Assembly: GCA_963995505.1 (NCBI GenBank)
Contig: OZ023190.1
Coordinates: 124,001 to 188,000, forward strand
DNA: 64,000 bases
From: Hypericum androsaemum
Lineage: Eukaryota; Streptophyta; Magnoliopsida; Malpighiales; Hypericaceae
Reading direction: 5' to 3'
In this document: one piece after another, positions 38,359 to 51,587 of the stretch
How positions within the stretch are numbered: position 1 is the first letter of the stretch
Layout of the letters: every line of letters starts with the position of its first letter
Position numbers and translations under genes: made by a program
The notes under the pieces: generated by a model
Told to the model about the DNA's origin: nothing
Seen by the model: only the letters and a program-made list of their open reading frames with translations
Database searches by the model: none

Positions 38359-41300
38359 ATGTTGCTTGGAACGGCTAGGCCTAAGCTGCATAATATGCTA
38401 AAGACTTTTGAAGGTACTTCTTCAAAGGAAAGGAATGTGCTTATGGTGGGCACCTCTTCTAGCTCTGCGATTAAAGGCAGAAAGAAGCAGAAGAATAAGG
38501 CTAAGAATAGTTCTAAGCCAAAGTTTCTTAAACCTAAGGGTAGTATTCAAAAGAAAGAGCAGGTAAACAAGGATGTGTACCTCCACTGTAAGGGGAAGGG
38601 GCACTGGAAGAGAGACTGCAAAGTTCTGGCTGCTGAGAATAAGGCACTAGGTGTCTCTAGCTCCAGAACAGGTATGTTTGTTATGGAGATAAATATGTCT
38701 ACTAATAGAACTGACTGCTGGGTATTAGATACCGCATGTGGATTACACATTTGTACAAATGTGGAAGGTCTCACAGAGAGCAGGGTGGTTAGACCGGGTG
38801 AAGTCGCCCTATGCGTAGGTAATGGAGCACGAGTTGCTGCCGAATGCGTAGGGACATATGGTATAGACTTACCAAGTGGGTATAGACTGGAACTTAATAA
38901 TTGTTGTTTCATTCCATCTATTACCAGAAACATTATTTCCATTCCAATGTTGGACATTGAAGGTTTTTCCTTCCAGTTTTCTAATAATAGTTGCTACTTT
39001 TCGTAAAATGGTATTATTTATGGAAATGCCTCTCTTGAGAATGGTTTATATTTGTTAAATAGTAGACATGATGTTCTTAATTTGCAGAACAAGAAGCTCA
39101 AATTAAGTAATCAGGAAAATCTCACCTTCTTATGGCATTGTAGACTTGGTCATGCCAATGAGAAAAGAAATGCAAGGTTAAGAAAGTTAGACTACTTAAC
39201 CCCATTTGACTTTGAGTCTTATAGAAATTGTGAATCTTGTCTCAAAGGTAAAATGACTAACAAACCCTTTACTGGGAAAAGGGTAAGAGCCAAAGAAGTG
39301 CTAGAGTTGGTTCACAGCGACGTGTTTGGACCACTACCCACTCTAGCAAGGGGTAGTTTTGGATACTTCATCACTTTTACTGATGACCTCTCTAGATATG
39401 GATACGTGTATCTTATGAAACACAAATCTGAGGCCTTTGAGAAGTTTAAAGAGTATAAAGCAAAAGTAGAAAAATAACTTGGGAAGACTATCAAGACTCT
39501 TCGATCAGATCGAGGAGGTGAATACCTTAGCCATGAATTCCTGGATTATTTAAAGTTACATGGGGTCCAATCACATTGGACACCTCCGGGAACACCGCAA
39601 ATGAATGGTGTGTCTGAAAGGAGGAACTGAACCCTGTTAGACATGGTAAGGTCTATGATGAGTTTCTCCTCTCTTCCAACATTTCTTTGGGGTTATGCAC
39701 TCCAAACCTCAATCTATATTCTGAATAGGATCCCATCTAAATCAGTTGAAAGCACACCATACCATATGAGTTATGGTGTGGAAAGAAACCATCATTCTCA
39801 CATATCAAGACGTGGGGTTGCCCTGCGTATGTGAAGAAAATGCTCACTGATAAGTTGGAATCCAAAGGTGAAAAGGGTTACTTTGTGGGATATCCTAAGG
39901 AAACAAGAGGAGATTATTTCTATCTTCCTGAGAAACAAAAGGTTATTATTTCTAGACAGACGACGTTCCTTGAAAATGACTATGTCTTTAAAGGACAAGG
40001 TCATAAAAATATAGAATTGAAGAAATTCAAGAACCACAAGGTAATGCTGAGGCTGAAGACTTGTCGAATAACTACGATAAAGAATCAGTGGGAGCATTCA
40101 GTGATTCTCATGGTGGGAGTCTTTCACTAGGTCATAGTCTTCCAGCCAGTGGGAGCGTAGTTAGGGATAACTCGCATATGCAAGCTACCCCAATTAGGCT
40201 GAATGAGGATAATTTGGAAATTGTTCAATCTCCTGCTCAGGAAACGCTTGAGAGCGTAGCTCCTGAGAATTCTCCTGGCGTTGATCAGATCATCGCAGAA
40301 GAACCTCTTCACGATCAGAATGAACAGCCTGTACAAATGCAACTCCGTAAGTCTACGAGGATTCGTCGTCCACCCATCAAGTTTAGTTTCCTCTTGGAGG
40401 AACACGATGATGTGGAGATCCCGGACAAGGACGAACCCAAGACTTATACTGAAGCAATGTCAGACATCAATTCAGGGAAGTGGCTAGAGGCCATGAAATC
40501 TGAGATCGATGTATACAAATCAAGTCTGGGGCTTGGTAGAATTGCCTGAAGTGGTTAGACCTATCGGCTGCAAATGGGTTTTCAAGAAGAAGACCGATGT
40601 AGATGGCAAAGTGCAAACCTACAAGGCTAGGTTGGTGGCAAAGGGTTATAAGCAACGCGAAGGCATTGATTATGACGAGACCTTTTCACCAGTTACGAAG
40701 ATCAAGTCCATTCGGATTTTACTTGCTATAGCTACATACTATGATTATGACATTTGGCAGATGGATGTCAAAACGACTTTCCTTAATGGAAATCTCGAGG
40801 AGCGTGTGTTTATGATACAGCCAGAAGGTTTTGTATCCAAGTCAAATTTACAATTAGTATGCAAGCTACAAAGGTCCATTTATGGATTAAAGCAAGCTTC
40901 TAGGAGTTGGAATATATGTTTTGACGAAGCTATCAAATCGTTTGACTTCGTTAGAAATGCGGAAGATCCATGTGTTTATCAAAAATGCCAAGGGGATAAG
41001 ACTGTTTTCATTATCATATATGTTGATGACATATTGATTCTGGAAAACAGTATCCCGCTAATGCAATCCGTGAAGGATTGGCTGTCCAAGACCTTTATGA
41101 TGAAAGACTTGGGTGAAGCCTACTACATCCTTGGAATAAAGATTTATAGAGATAGATCTAAAAGAATGTTGGGGCTGTCACAATCCACATACATAGACAA
41201 GGTACTAAAGTATTTTAAAATGGAGGACTCTAAGAGAGGTTACCTGCCAGCGAATCATGGGATTAAGCTGTCAAAGAAGGATTGTCCTTCTAAAGAAGCA

Positions 41301-41764
41301 AAAATTGAGTACATGGAAGGTATCCCATACGCATCTGCGATTGGATCAATCATGTACGCCATGACTTGCACTAGACCCGATGTGGCCTACGCTGTTAGTA
41401 TCACTGGTAGATACCAGAAAAACCCAGGTGAACGTCACTGGGTTGCTGTTAAGAATATTCTAAAGTATCATAGATAAACTAAAGAATGTTTCTTAGTCTA
41501 TGATGGATAACCAGAACTTATGGTAACTAGATTTACCTACCATGACTGATTGTGATAACTTCCAAGTCACAATTGATGTATAGCTTCATACTCAATGGCA
41601 GAATAGTGAGCTGGAATAGTTCCAAGCGAGACACGACCGCGGATTCAACAACCGAAATAAAATTAGAACAAATTCCTACAGAAGATAACTTGGCTGATTT
41701 TTTCACCAAACTAGACGCTTTGAGAGTCTAGGTGTTAGACATATGGGTGATTGGCTCTAGGCCA
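38359..41764 (+). pseudogene. Broken copia polyprotein (gag remnant, protease, integrase, reverse transcriptase)
   Basis: Only the last part of gag is present, starting near LHNMLKTFEGTSSKE. The zinc knuckle reads YLHCKGKGHWKRDC, with Tyr where the first Cys should be. The protease motif is LDTACG where D-T/S-G is expected. The first segment stops at 39004-39006. Integrase follows, with WHCRLGHAN, CESC, HSDVFGPL and LRSDRGGEY, broken by stops at 39475-39477, 39628-39630 and 39832-39834. Frame changes occur near 40040 and 40505. Reverse transcriptase (40509-41476) is long and open, with YVDDILI and KARLVAKGYKQREGIDYDET. RNase H is largely deleted after 41476; a tail with ENLADFF-like and HMGDWL residues remains before the polypurine tract. 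Confidence 0.92.
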
Positions 41765-41774
41765 AGTGGGAGAT
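41764..41774 (+). promoter_or_regulatory. Polypurine tract
   Basis: AAGTGGGAGAT lies immediately before the 3' LTR, the normal place and composition for the plus-strand primer. Confidence 0.8.
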
Positions 41775-43351
41775 TGTTGGTATAGATGTCCTAGAGACAA
41801 TCGATATAAGGACATTATACTTGATCACATTCAGTTATATTATTAATGTGCATTAATAATATACGACATTACATAAATGAATATAATGTTTGATTGTTTG
41901 CATATATTCATGTTTATGTTCCCATAAACTAGTGTTGTCATTGAGAATGTGAGATCTCAGATGACTATGCATGTAGTTCTTAAAAAGACACAATCAATGA
42001 TCATCGAGAATGGGATATCGATGATGCGATTGAGATTGGTGTGCGATCTGCATCATATCTTTAGAGGATGTAGTAGTTCTCACAACTACGAGATACTAGG
42101 TATTTCATGATGGATACACAGATACTTTGGAGAGTATTGACATACCCGACCAAGAAACTGTTTGGTGTATTCTATTTAAGTATCTACGGGAATATCGGTT
42201 TATGGAGTAATGTAATAGTCCTCTGACTTGAGGTCAATACGCACGACATGTACGGAGTGATGAACTTTGACCATGACCAACGCTTGCACTCCTGACGGGG
42301 TAGATACGGCATGTGTTGGGTACATCACGAAGTGCATTTGCGTGGTAGTTGAGCCAAGAATAGGATTCATTCCTCAAATAGACTTGGAGAGAATACTTGT
42401 CTTCTCATAACTAATTGGATCGTTAGTCATTGGCCAATGCACGTCGCTTTTAGAATGGTGTCTAAAAGTGACAATATGATCAATTAGTAGAATGAGATAA
42501 TATGATTAAGTTATTTGAATAGACACTTAATCATGTTCAAGACTTAATCGAGTATTCGCGAATGAAAGAACCGTATCACTGTAAGCTTCACATTACAGGT
42601 AGTTGCAGTATCCTCTCAACGTACCTCATATGTTGAGATTGTCTGGTCTATTGTCTAGGGTTCGACTAAGACCATTAGTTCGACTAATCGCTTGACATGT
42701 GAGGGCCTATGAGTCACACAACAAGTAGTCTTAGTTTACGAATTGAAGTTAGTTAGATTAAATATTGATTTGATTAAGAATATTTATTCTATAGAGAAAT
42801 ATTATAATTCTATCTAATAGAATTATAATTATAATTATTTAATTAAGTTGAATTTAATTAAATACTAATATGTATAATAAAATCTATTAGATGTTGGACA
42901 TATTGACTGGGTCAAAAAAATAATAGAATGAGCTTGGAGGCCCAAAAGGGAAGTCAATGTTGGAAGCCACTAAGGGCTTCCAACCTTGCCTCCTGCGAAA
43001 CCTACTCCTAAAAGGGTAGGAGTTGGTTAATTATTTTACTATATATATATATGTGTGGGTATCAAGGGTTTAGACACAGAAATTCATTAACCTAGATACA
43101 AGACACATATTTTTTCTAGTTTCTTTGATAAAGAATTCTCCTAGCGAATTCTCGAAGATATCAACTGTCAAGAGTTCGTAGACGAGGACTACGTGGATAC
43201 CGTAGTTGAGGATCGATCTACAACGCACTGTAAGCATCCGCTAACGAAGTTGTTATATTTTATGTTATACTGCCATGATCAGGATTCGTGTTGGTGAAAA
43301 TTTTATCTTCCGCTGCTGCGAACCTAGGGTTCATGTTTATAAAATCCAACA
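41775..43351 (+). repeat. 3' LTR
   Basis: Near copy of the 5' LTR with scattered substitutions, ending CCAACA directly before the TGCAT duplication. Confidence 0.93.
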
Positions 43352-43499
43352 TGCATATCATATGACATAGGATGGGCCGTGCCATCCTTCTGTTCCTTCA
43401 ATTTATTACATCCTCTCTGCGGGCCTTAACTCACTCCCCGGGCGTTGTTGGGCCTGCTGAGCTAATCTACAGTTTCAACTTTGAAGATAAATTATCATA

Positions 43500-43930
43500 G
43501 AATCTATTATGGTGTGGGCATATGTTCTTTGAATACTCATGCTACAGCCACATGGATGGCTAGCTCTTTTAACATGCAGATTCTTATCACATGATTATTT
43601 GAACTTTGGAAACTGGTTGGAACAGATTTCACTTTGCTTCAACTCTCTCATACTAGACATTTGATTTCTCACGTTGTGTATCTGAGTTGGCATATATGGA
43701 ATGCCAAGAACAGATTTCTATTTGAAGATTTAAGAATTTATCCTAGGAAACTTGCTACACATGCTGCTGAGAAATGTGAATTTTTGCAGGTCATGAAACC
43801 TGTAATTGATTAGTACCAAACACCTTCTTTATTTCGGTTGAGGGAACCGTGAAACTCAATTGCAATGCTTCGTGGATGGAGTTTTCTCCGAATGTAGGAG
43901 CTGCTGTTGTTGCAAGAGATTTTCCAACTT
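43500..43930 (+). pseudogene. Decayed LINE fragment: zinc-binding tail and start of RNase H
   Basis: Pieces of plus-strand frame read SWHIWNAKNRFLFED (about 43690-43735), and then, about 100 bases further, VKLNCNASW and GAAVVARDFP (about 43850-43925). These match the segment linking the zf-RVT region and the RNase H-like domain of plant LINE-type polyproteins. The sequence then loses coding character. It has no intact frame. Confidence 0.6.
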
Positions 43931-44135
43931 AATATAAATAATCTAGACTATAACCTAAGAAATTTTCAGGGTTTTTTTAATTTAAATAATTTACGTTCGA
44001 ATCGAGCAGTATTATAAAGAGTGACAAAAAAAATTATTACACATTTAAACCGAAACTCAATCATTCTATTTAAAAATAAACAACGTACGTTTTAGGGGCA
44101 AATAAACTAAATTTCACGTCCAAATCAAAGTTGAT

Positions 44136-44262
44136 TTTAAAAAAGACAAAGCTCGCTTACCAACTAAAAATTCGCGATATTTTTAAACTTCGAATTCAAT
44201 ATGTTTGATCTAATTGGAAGAATCCTTCAACAAAGCTGTAAAGCAGTTGCACAGTTGATGAG
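44136..44262 (+). repeat. Left 127-bp direct repeat
   Basis: Starts TTTAAAAAAGACAAAGCTCG and ends CAGTTGATGAG. By eye it matches 45615-45741 at all positions. Confidence 0.9.
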
Positions 44263-44335
44263 CGCTCAGGTTTGGAATCGAACGAAAGACCTCAGGTTTA
44301 TAAAAGAGCGCTTTAACCAATTGAGCTACGAGAGC
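44263..44335 (-). other. tRNA-like sequence at the edge of the palindrome insert
   Basis: The minus strand from 44335 reads GCTCTCGTAGCTCAATTGGT, has an A-box-like TAGCTCAATTGG, then CGTTCGATTCC (B-box-like), and ends CTGAGCG. The first bases GCTC can pair with the final GAGC. D and T arms are recognisable with mismatches, but the anticodon arm seems about 3 bases short and does not pair well. It is a decayed tRNA-derived sequence, not a working gene. The amino acid identity cannot be told. Confidence 0.6.
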
Positions 44336-44389
44336 GTATTGATTTATGACTTTGTAATAAATAATATATATTATATAAATACGGAATCA

Positions 44390-45120
44390 ACCTTTATAAA
44401 TACATATTTATGTTACACATTATTTATTTCGTAAATACGTATTTATATTACACATTATTTATTTCGTAAATACGTATTTATGTTACACATTATTTATTTC
44501 GTAAATACGTATTTATGTTACATATTATTTATTTCGTAAATACGTATTTATGTTACACATTATTTATTTCGTAAATACGTATTTATGTTACACATTATTT
44601 ATTTCGTAAATACGTATTTATGTTACACATTATTTATTTCGTAAATACGTATTTATGTTACACATTATTTATTTCGTAAATACGTATTTATGCAATACAT
44701 TATTTATTTCGTAAATACGTATTTATGCAATACATTATTTATTTCATAAATATATATTTATGCAATACATTATTTATTTCGTAAATACATATTTATTTTA
44801 CACATTATTTATTTCGTAAATACATATTTATGCAATACATTATTTATTTCGCAAATACGTATTTATGTTATACATTATTTATTTCGTAAATACATATTTA
44901 TGCAATATATTATTTATTTCGTAAATACGTATTTATGCAATACATTATTTACTTCATAAATGCGTATTTAAGCAATGCATTATTTGTTTCATAAATGCGT
45001 ATTTAAGCAATAAATTATTTATTTTATAAATGCATATTTATGTAATACATTATTTATTTCATAAATACTTAATTATGTAATACATTATTTATTTCATAAA
45101 TGCGTATTTATGTAATACAT
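44390..45120 (+). repeat. Left array of 35-bp units
   Basis: About 20 tandem units. Those nearest the outside are almost identical (CGTAAATACGTATTTATGTTA), while those towards the centre have more changes (CATAAATGCGTATTTAAGCAA). This gradient fits ongoing homogenisation at the outer side. Confidence 0.88.
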
Positions 45121-45179
45121 ATAAATTATTTATATGTATTACATAAATACATTTTATGTAATATATTAATTATTTCATA

Positions 45180-45610
45180 AATACATATTTATGAAATACA
45201 TATAAATAAATTATTTATTACATAAATATATATTTCTGAAATAAATAATGTATTACATAAATACGCATTAATGAAATAAAATAATCTATTACATAAATAC
45301 GCATTTATGAAATAAATAATGTATTGCATAATTAAGTATTTATGAAATAAATAATGTATTGCATAAATACGCATTTATGAAATAAATAATGTATTGCTTA
45401 AATACGCATTTATGAAGTAAATAATGTATTGCATAAATACGCATTTACGAAATAAATAATGTATTGCATAAATACGTATTTACGAAATAAATAATGTATT
45501 GCATAAATACGTATTTACGAAATAAATAATGTGTAAAATAAATACGTATTTACGAAATAAATAATGTGTAACATAAATACGTATTTACGAAATAAATAAT
45601 GTGTAACATA
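45180..45610 (-). repeat. Right inverted array of 35-bp units
   Basis: About 12 units, the reverse complement of the left array, with the same gradient: variant units near the centre, regular ones (TACATAAATACGTATTTACG form) outside. The arms together can fold into a hairpin of more than 400 bp. Confidence 0.88.
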
Positions 45611-45614
45611 TACA

Positions 45615-45741
45615 TTTAAAAAAGACAAAGCTCGCTTACCAACTAAAAATTCGCGATATTTTTAAACTTCGAATTCAATATGTTTGATCTAATTGGAAGA
45701 ATCCTTCAACAAAGCTGTAAAGCAGTTGCACAGTTGATGAG
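45615..45741 (+). repeat. Right 127-bp direct repeat
   Basis: Copy of 44136-44262 in the same orientation. Its right neighbour (TGAAACAGAGG) differs from the left copy's neighbour (CGCTCAGG), which fixes the boundary. Confidence 0.9.
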
Positions 45742-46339
45742 TGAAACAGAGGAGGAGAAGAAACAAAGAAGAAAGCGAAACTAATTAATTTAAGGGTGAC
45801 GACAGCACAACACCTACCTTTGACTGTCGCCAAATGGATCGCCCACCGCACACCACTCCTTTTTAACATGATCCATTTATTAATTAATTATTTAATAGTC
45901 AACATATTCCAACGTCCCATTGGTGGGAAAATGAAAATAAAAATAAAAAGAGGAAATTCGGACCTAAACTGGAAAAAGAGAGGAGAGAGAAAAGAAAGAA
46001 AGCCCCCTCCCTCCTCAGCCGAGAGGAGAAGCTCTCTGTCGTCCGATCGATCGCGTCCTCGTGGGTAATTTCGTCCTTTCCTTTATCGTTTTTGTTAGGG
46101 TTTCTTCTTAATTCTATCTCTCTCTCTCTTGTCGCGGATGAATTAGGGGTGTAGATCGGATCCCTTACTGTTTGGATCTAATCCCCTCCCTAGGGATTTG
46201 CTCTGTGTTCCCAATTTTCCTGCTTATTATTATATTAGTTCGTGCGGCTACTGGTAGATGACCGTTTATTTTGCAACAGCTCGTAAATGCTTGGACGGCC
46301 AACTGTAAGAAGGCCAGAAGCGTTGTTGTAGCTTGACGA

Positions 46340-49120
<2,781 letters not shown>

Positions 49121-49731
49121 TTAGACGCCAAACAAAATCTCTGTTGTCCCGAGCAGGAGGCTGTTACGCACAATCCTGCTGCTACACTATCTGATTATCC
49201 CACATCGTGTATCTTATTGTATCACCATGTTGTTGCGCAATCTGTAAAGCAGATTGGAGTACTTGATTCCCGGCTTGCCGATTCCGGGGAATTCAGGTGC
49301 CCTCTCTACTCAGGCTATTGTATGACCACGGGTTGTATGTAACTTGTATGGCAGCAGACAGATCAAAATCTTTCTATTCTTCTGTAGGAACACCAGCTTG
49401 GGGTTTGGTGTAGATTGTTGTGGTGTTGTTGATTGTTGTTCGAATCGGGTATCAAAGTGGTGAGAGACCTATTCGCCTCCAAAAGTTTTACGGGTCTCAG
49501 ATTCTAACCAAATATGGGAAGCTGCAAGAGATATACTAACGTTTTCTCCAAATATAGTTCTGCAAAAGCGATATCCCAAAGTTGTTTTGATTGTTGTTGT
49601 TGATAGTACGTCTCCTCCATCTTCAACGAAAGAACTCGTGATTTGTTACTCAAAACCTTAACATTACCATTAAAGCAGTATACATTGGGACCGAAGGAAG
49701 ATATCACCTTAGAGAGATTATTACATAAGAG
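49121..49731. other. 3' UTR and intergenic DNA after the kinase gene
   Basis: The first 250-300 bases are likely the kinase 3' UTR. Nothing else was recognised before the hAT-like element. Confidence 0.4.
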
Positions 49732-50668
49732 CATGGTTTTTAAATGTGGTATGACCGGTGGTTCGACCGGTTGGATCATGATTTGGTACAAGGAGCGTAC
49801 CGGAATTCGCCCAAAAAACCATTATTTTCAAAAACGACATGGATAGCGACCCAAATTTTGGTCCGTTCTTCGGGTCAACTGGTCGGACCGGTCAAACTGG
49901 CTGTCGGACCGGTGGTTTATTATATATATTTAGTAAATAATAGGTTTAAAAATTAATATTCTTGAAATGTTGGTAAATTTATTTATAATTATCTTTGTAG
50001 ATTTAGTTTATTTTGTGTTGATTTAGAAAAATCGAGTATAAAATCTGATTTTTTTGGGTTGGGTTGGGTGAAATCTAGTTTTTGGGTTGATTTTTTGGTC
50101 AAACCTAACGAACCAGATTTTTTCGGGTCAAAAATCTGAGCCAACCATCTGGTCTGACCAAAAAAATTCTGGTTTGTTAGGTAACCGTTCGAACTTGGTT
50201 TTTTGACCGCTATTGGCTCTGATTCGCGGTCCGACCACCGGTCGGACTGCCATCTCGAAAATAATGCAAAAACGTCAACCTTATGAACCGCCCAAAATCT
50301 CGTCGGACCTAGTGGTTCGTCTGAAATTTCGGGTCCGTATTTTCCGGTTGGTAAGATTGGACCAAAAATCATGATTTTTTTGAAAAAACCAAAAAAATGA
50401 GTTGGTCACTTGGTTTGGTCGGAAATTTCGCACAATTAAAAAAAGGAAAGAGACCAAAAAAATTAAAATCGAGAAAACTTTATCAATCTCCGTAATTTCA
50501 TCATGTATTTGATAATTTTTCTAGGTGTATATGTGATTAAATATACAATTATACATATATATTATTTTAAAATGGTGTTCAAAAAATTAGGTCCAACTGA
50601 TGGTTCAACCGGTCAGACCAGTCTACCCAGGATTCGGCCCAAACTCCGGGTCGTATTTGAAAACCTTG
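49732..50668. mobile_element. hAT-like non-autonomous element
   Basis: A 937-bp element with ends CATGGTTTTTAAATGTGG and (right, inverted) CAAGGTTTTCAAATACGACC. The 8-bp flanks CATAAGAG (49724-49731) and CATAAGAA (50669-50676) differ by one base. Eight-base duplication and short ends of this form fit the hAT superfamily. Inside are many GACCGGT and GGTTCGACCGG motifs. There is no transposase. A relative lies inverted at 58200-59317. Confidence 0.75.
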
Positions 50669-50676
50669 CATAAGAA

Positions 50677-51500
50677 AGGTTTACATATTATTTTTCTTAA
50701 AAAATGTTGAAATTGAATTTTTACTTTTTAGCAATGAATATGTAAATACTAAAAAAATACTTTGGTGCTGTTTTCTTTTGAGTATTCTTTTGAAATGCAT
50801 GTGTAATAACATGACAGAAACCAAGAGAATGCCTGAAAGCAATCGGCTGTTAATGGAAAATGGTCAGCTTTTGTGCGTTGACTACCTATATTGTATATGC
50901 ACCGGAGATACAATGTGAATCTTCAAGTTAGAATATTCTGGATCTAACCGTTGAACGCCCTAGAAAGAAACATCCACTTAGCTAATATATAAAGCTAGAG
51001 TACTTTTTTAACTATCTGTTATTGTTGGATCGACTAATTTATATTTAAGACGGACAAAATTTTAAACATTCTAATTTTGAACTATTAAAGAAAGATGTAG
51101 GCAGGAAGAAGAATATTGTGGCCGTAATAGTCCAGCCTTATAAGCCCGCCAATGTGCATGCTAAAGAGTGGTCATCCTGACACCTACGCCTCCTTAATAC
51201 AGTCTAAATTACTCTTTAAAAATATTCAACTTCCCCTCCCTCCCCTTTGAATTGAAAAACGTGGGGGACTTTCCTTTTCCTTTTTCAGTTTATCCCCTCA
51301 ACCCCCATGATCACTCTCTACTAAATCAAACTCGCGAAAAAAATAACAATAACCGACCAACTAACTTGGAAATTGGGTTCCCCTCAGAAAAACCCTACAG
51401 CTACTACTCCTCTATTTCACATTATCGCAACTTTTTTTAAATCAAAAGTCGGAACTTATTTAGAAACGAGTTCTCTTTCTTATCGTAAGTAGTTAATATC
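50677..51500. other. Intergenic DNA upstream of the polygalacturonase
   Basis: AT-rich, no gene seen. It probably includes promoter sequence of the next gene. Confidence 0.4.
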
Positions 51501-51504
51501 CCAC

Positions 51505-51511
51505 TATATAA
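51505..51511 (+). promoter_or_regulatory. TATA box of the polygalacturonase gene
   Basis: TATATAA in CCACTATATAACTAG. Transcription would start near 51535-51545, which makes the in-frame ATG at 51540 too early and favours the start at 51588. Confidence 0.6.
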
Positions 51512-51587
51512 CTAGCAATCTGACCATACTAGTACATATGTGTGTATAGCAGTATCACTAAACGAGAAGCTATACATACGTACACCA

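Larger units (their letters stand above)
35737..43351 (+). mobile_element. Ty1/copia LTR retrotransposon, defective
   Basis: A 7615-bp element with two long terminal repeats of about 1.57 kb (35737-37310 and 41775-43351). Each starts TGTTGG and ends CCAACA. The 5-bp target duplication TGCAT lies at 35732-35736 and 43352-43356. The primer-binding site and polypurine tract are in place. The order protease-integrase-reverse transcriptase marks the Ty1/copia superfamily. The LTRs differ by scattered substitutions, a few per cent by eye, so insertion is fairly recent. The coding region is badly broken and most of gag is gone, so it could move only with proteins supplied by another copy. Confidence 0.95.
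44136..45741. repeat. Inverted minisatellite palindrome between 127-bp direct repeats
   Basis: The whole structure runs: direct repeat (44136-44262), tRNA-like sequence, left array of 35-bp units (about 44390-45120), short centre, right array of the same units inverted (about 45180-45610), direct repeat (45615-45741). Each unit has the form ATTTATTTCGTAAATACGTA plus TTTATGTTACACATT and contains the 14-bp perfect palindrome TAAATACGTATTTA. The two direct repeats look identical base for base. The inserted part is 1352 bp. Foldback transposons also have arms of tandem repeats, but they do not have 127-bp flanking duplications. I cannot place it in a known class. Confidence 0.85.

Noticed and set aside
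44263..44335. Functional tRNA gene
   Set aside because: The acceptor, D and anticodon arms have mismatches, and the anticodon arm seems too short.
44390..45610. CRISPR-like array
   Set aside because: The units are contiguous and self-similar with no unique spacers, and the genome is that of a plant.
44136..45741. TRIM or small LTR element
   Set aside because: The 127-bp direct repeats do not begin with TG or end with CA. No short target duplication lies outside them, and there is no polypurine tract.
51540..51587. Upstream in-frame ATG of the polygalacturonase
   Set aside because: It lies at or before the likely transcription start given the TATA box at 51505, and would bury the signal peptide.
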